Translations under genes and position numbers: made by a program
NCBI GenBank assembly: GCA_050485745.1
Contig: JBJHBY010000083.1
Coordinates: 1-13,387, forward strand
DNA from: JBJHBY01 sp050485745
GTDB lineage: Bacteria; Pseudomonadota; Gammaproteobacteria; Pseudomonadales; CAMLJR01
Reading direction: 5' to 3'
DNA: 13,387 bases
Shown here: positions 13,277 to 13,387 of the stretch, one piece after another
Numbering within the stretch: position 1 is the first letter of the stretch
Layout of the letters: every line of letters starts with the position of its first letter
The notes under the pieces: model-generated
Told to the model about the DNA's origin: nothing
The model's database searches: none
The model's input: only the letters and a program-made list of their open reading frames with translations

Positions 13277-13387
13277 CTAGATGAACTGCAACAACTGCTC
13301 AGGCGTATCAGTGAAATCCCGCATGCTGTCGACCACGTGGAAGGCGCGCTCGGCGTTGCCCGGGGAATAGCTGTAGCACACCACCTC
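13277..13387 (-). CDS. C-terminal end of an upstream gene (partial)
   Basis: On the minus strand the frame from the right edge reads 36 residues, EVVCYSYSPGNAERAF then HVVDSMRDFTDTPEQLLQFI, and stops at TAG (13277-13279). The frame is GC-rich with good third-position GC, unlike the next gene. I do not recognise the family from this tail. It ends 12 bases before the HEPN-like start, so the two are probably one transcript and it may encode a partner. Only a stop-bounded tail is visible. Confidence 0.6.
   Translation of the reverse strand, partial: EVVCYSYSPGNAERAFHVVDSMRDFTDTPEQLLQFI

Noticed and set aside
1..13387. CRISPR array, tRNA, rRNA, transposase or integrase
   Set aside because: No regularly spaced repeats, no cloverleaf or rRNA sequence, and no recombinase motifs were seen on either strand.

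Overview
The window looks like a GC-rich gammaproteobacterial chromosome. The reasons are a serS-cysG junction (an order familiar from Pseudomonas and related gammaproteobacteria), a three-domain CysG, a Prc/Tsp tail-specific protease, and a ycjX-ycjF pair. The genus cannot be fixed from this sequence. No rRNA, tRNA, CRISPR array, transposase or integrase was seen.

Left part (1-5721): the end of serS overlaps by one base with cysG (siroheme synthesis). Next come a small Arg-rich protein gene with a near-perfect ribosome binding site and a plant/bacterial type-2 glutathione reductase gene. These four read rightwards. The prc protease gene converges on the glutathione reductase gene. Middle part (5722-10059): a GNAT acetyltransferase gene diverges from prc. 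It is followed by a 324-base intergenic stretch packed with hairpins, then a short-chain dehydrogenase gene whose 3' end overlaps the end of ycjF. ycjX and ycjF form a leftward operon with a 4-base ATGA overlap.

Right part (10060-13387): a SnoaL/NTF2-like protein and a small lipoprotein, then a clear change in character. From about 11036 the DNA becomes locally AT-rich and full of inverted repeats, leading into a Fic-domain AMP-transferase gene with a C-terminal winged-helix domain. Convergent with it is a visibly AT-richer gene for an unrecognised protein that I read as HEPN-like (an R-x4-H motif). That gene lies 12 bases downstream of another leftward gene cut by the window edge. This right end looks like accessory, defence or toxin-type cargo.

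The most notable signal is a set of copies of a 10-bp motif (ATATCGATCA) in the 83 bases before the fic start codon. Two are perfect, one is a 9/10 inverted copy and one is degenerate; the three direct copies sit about two helical turns apart and the last abuts the ATG. Together with the winged-helix domain of the Fic protein, this suggests an autoregulated Fic switch. The second notable signal is the run of consecutive hairpins at 6463-6711, which no gene explains.
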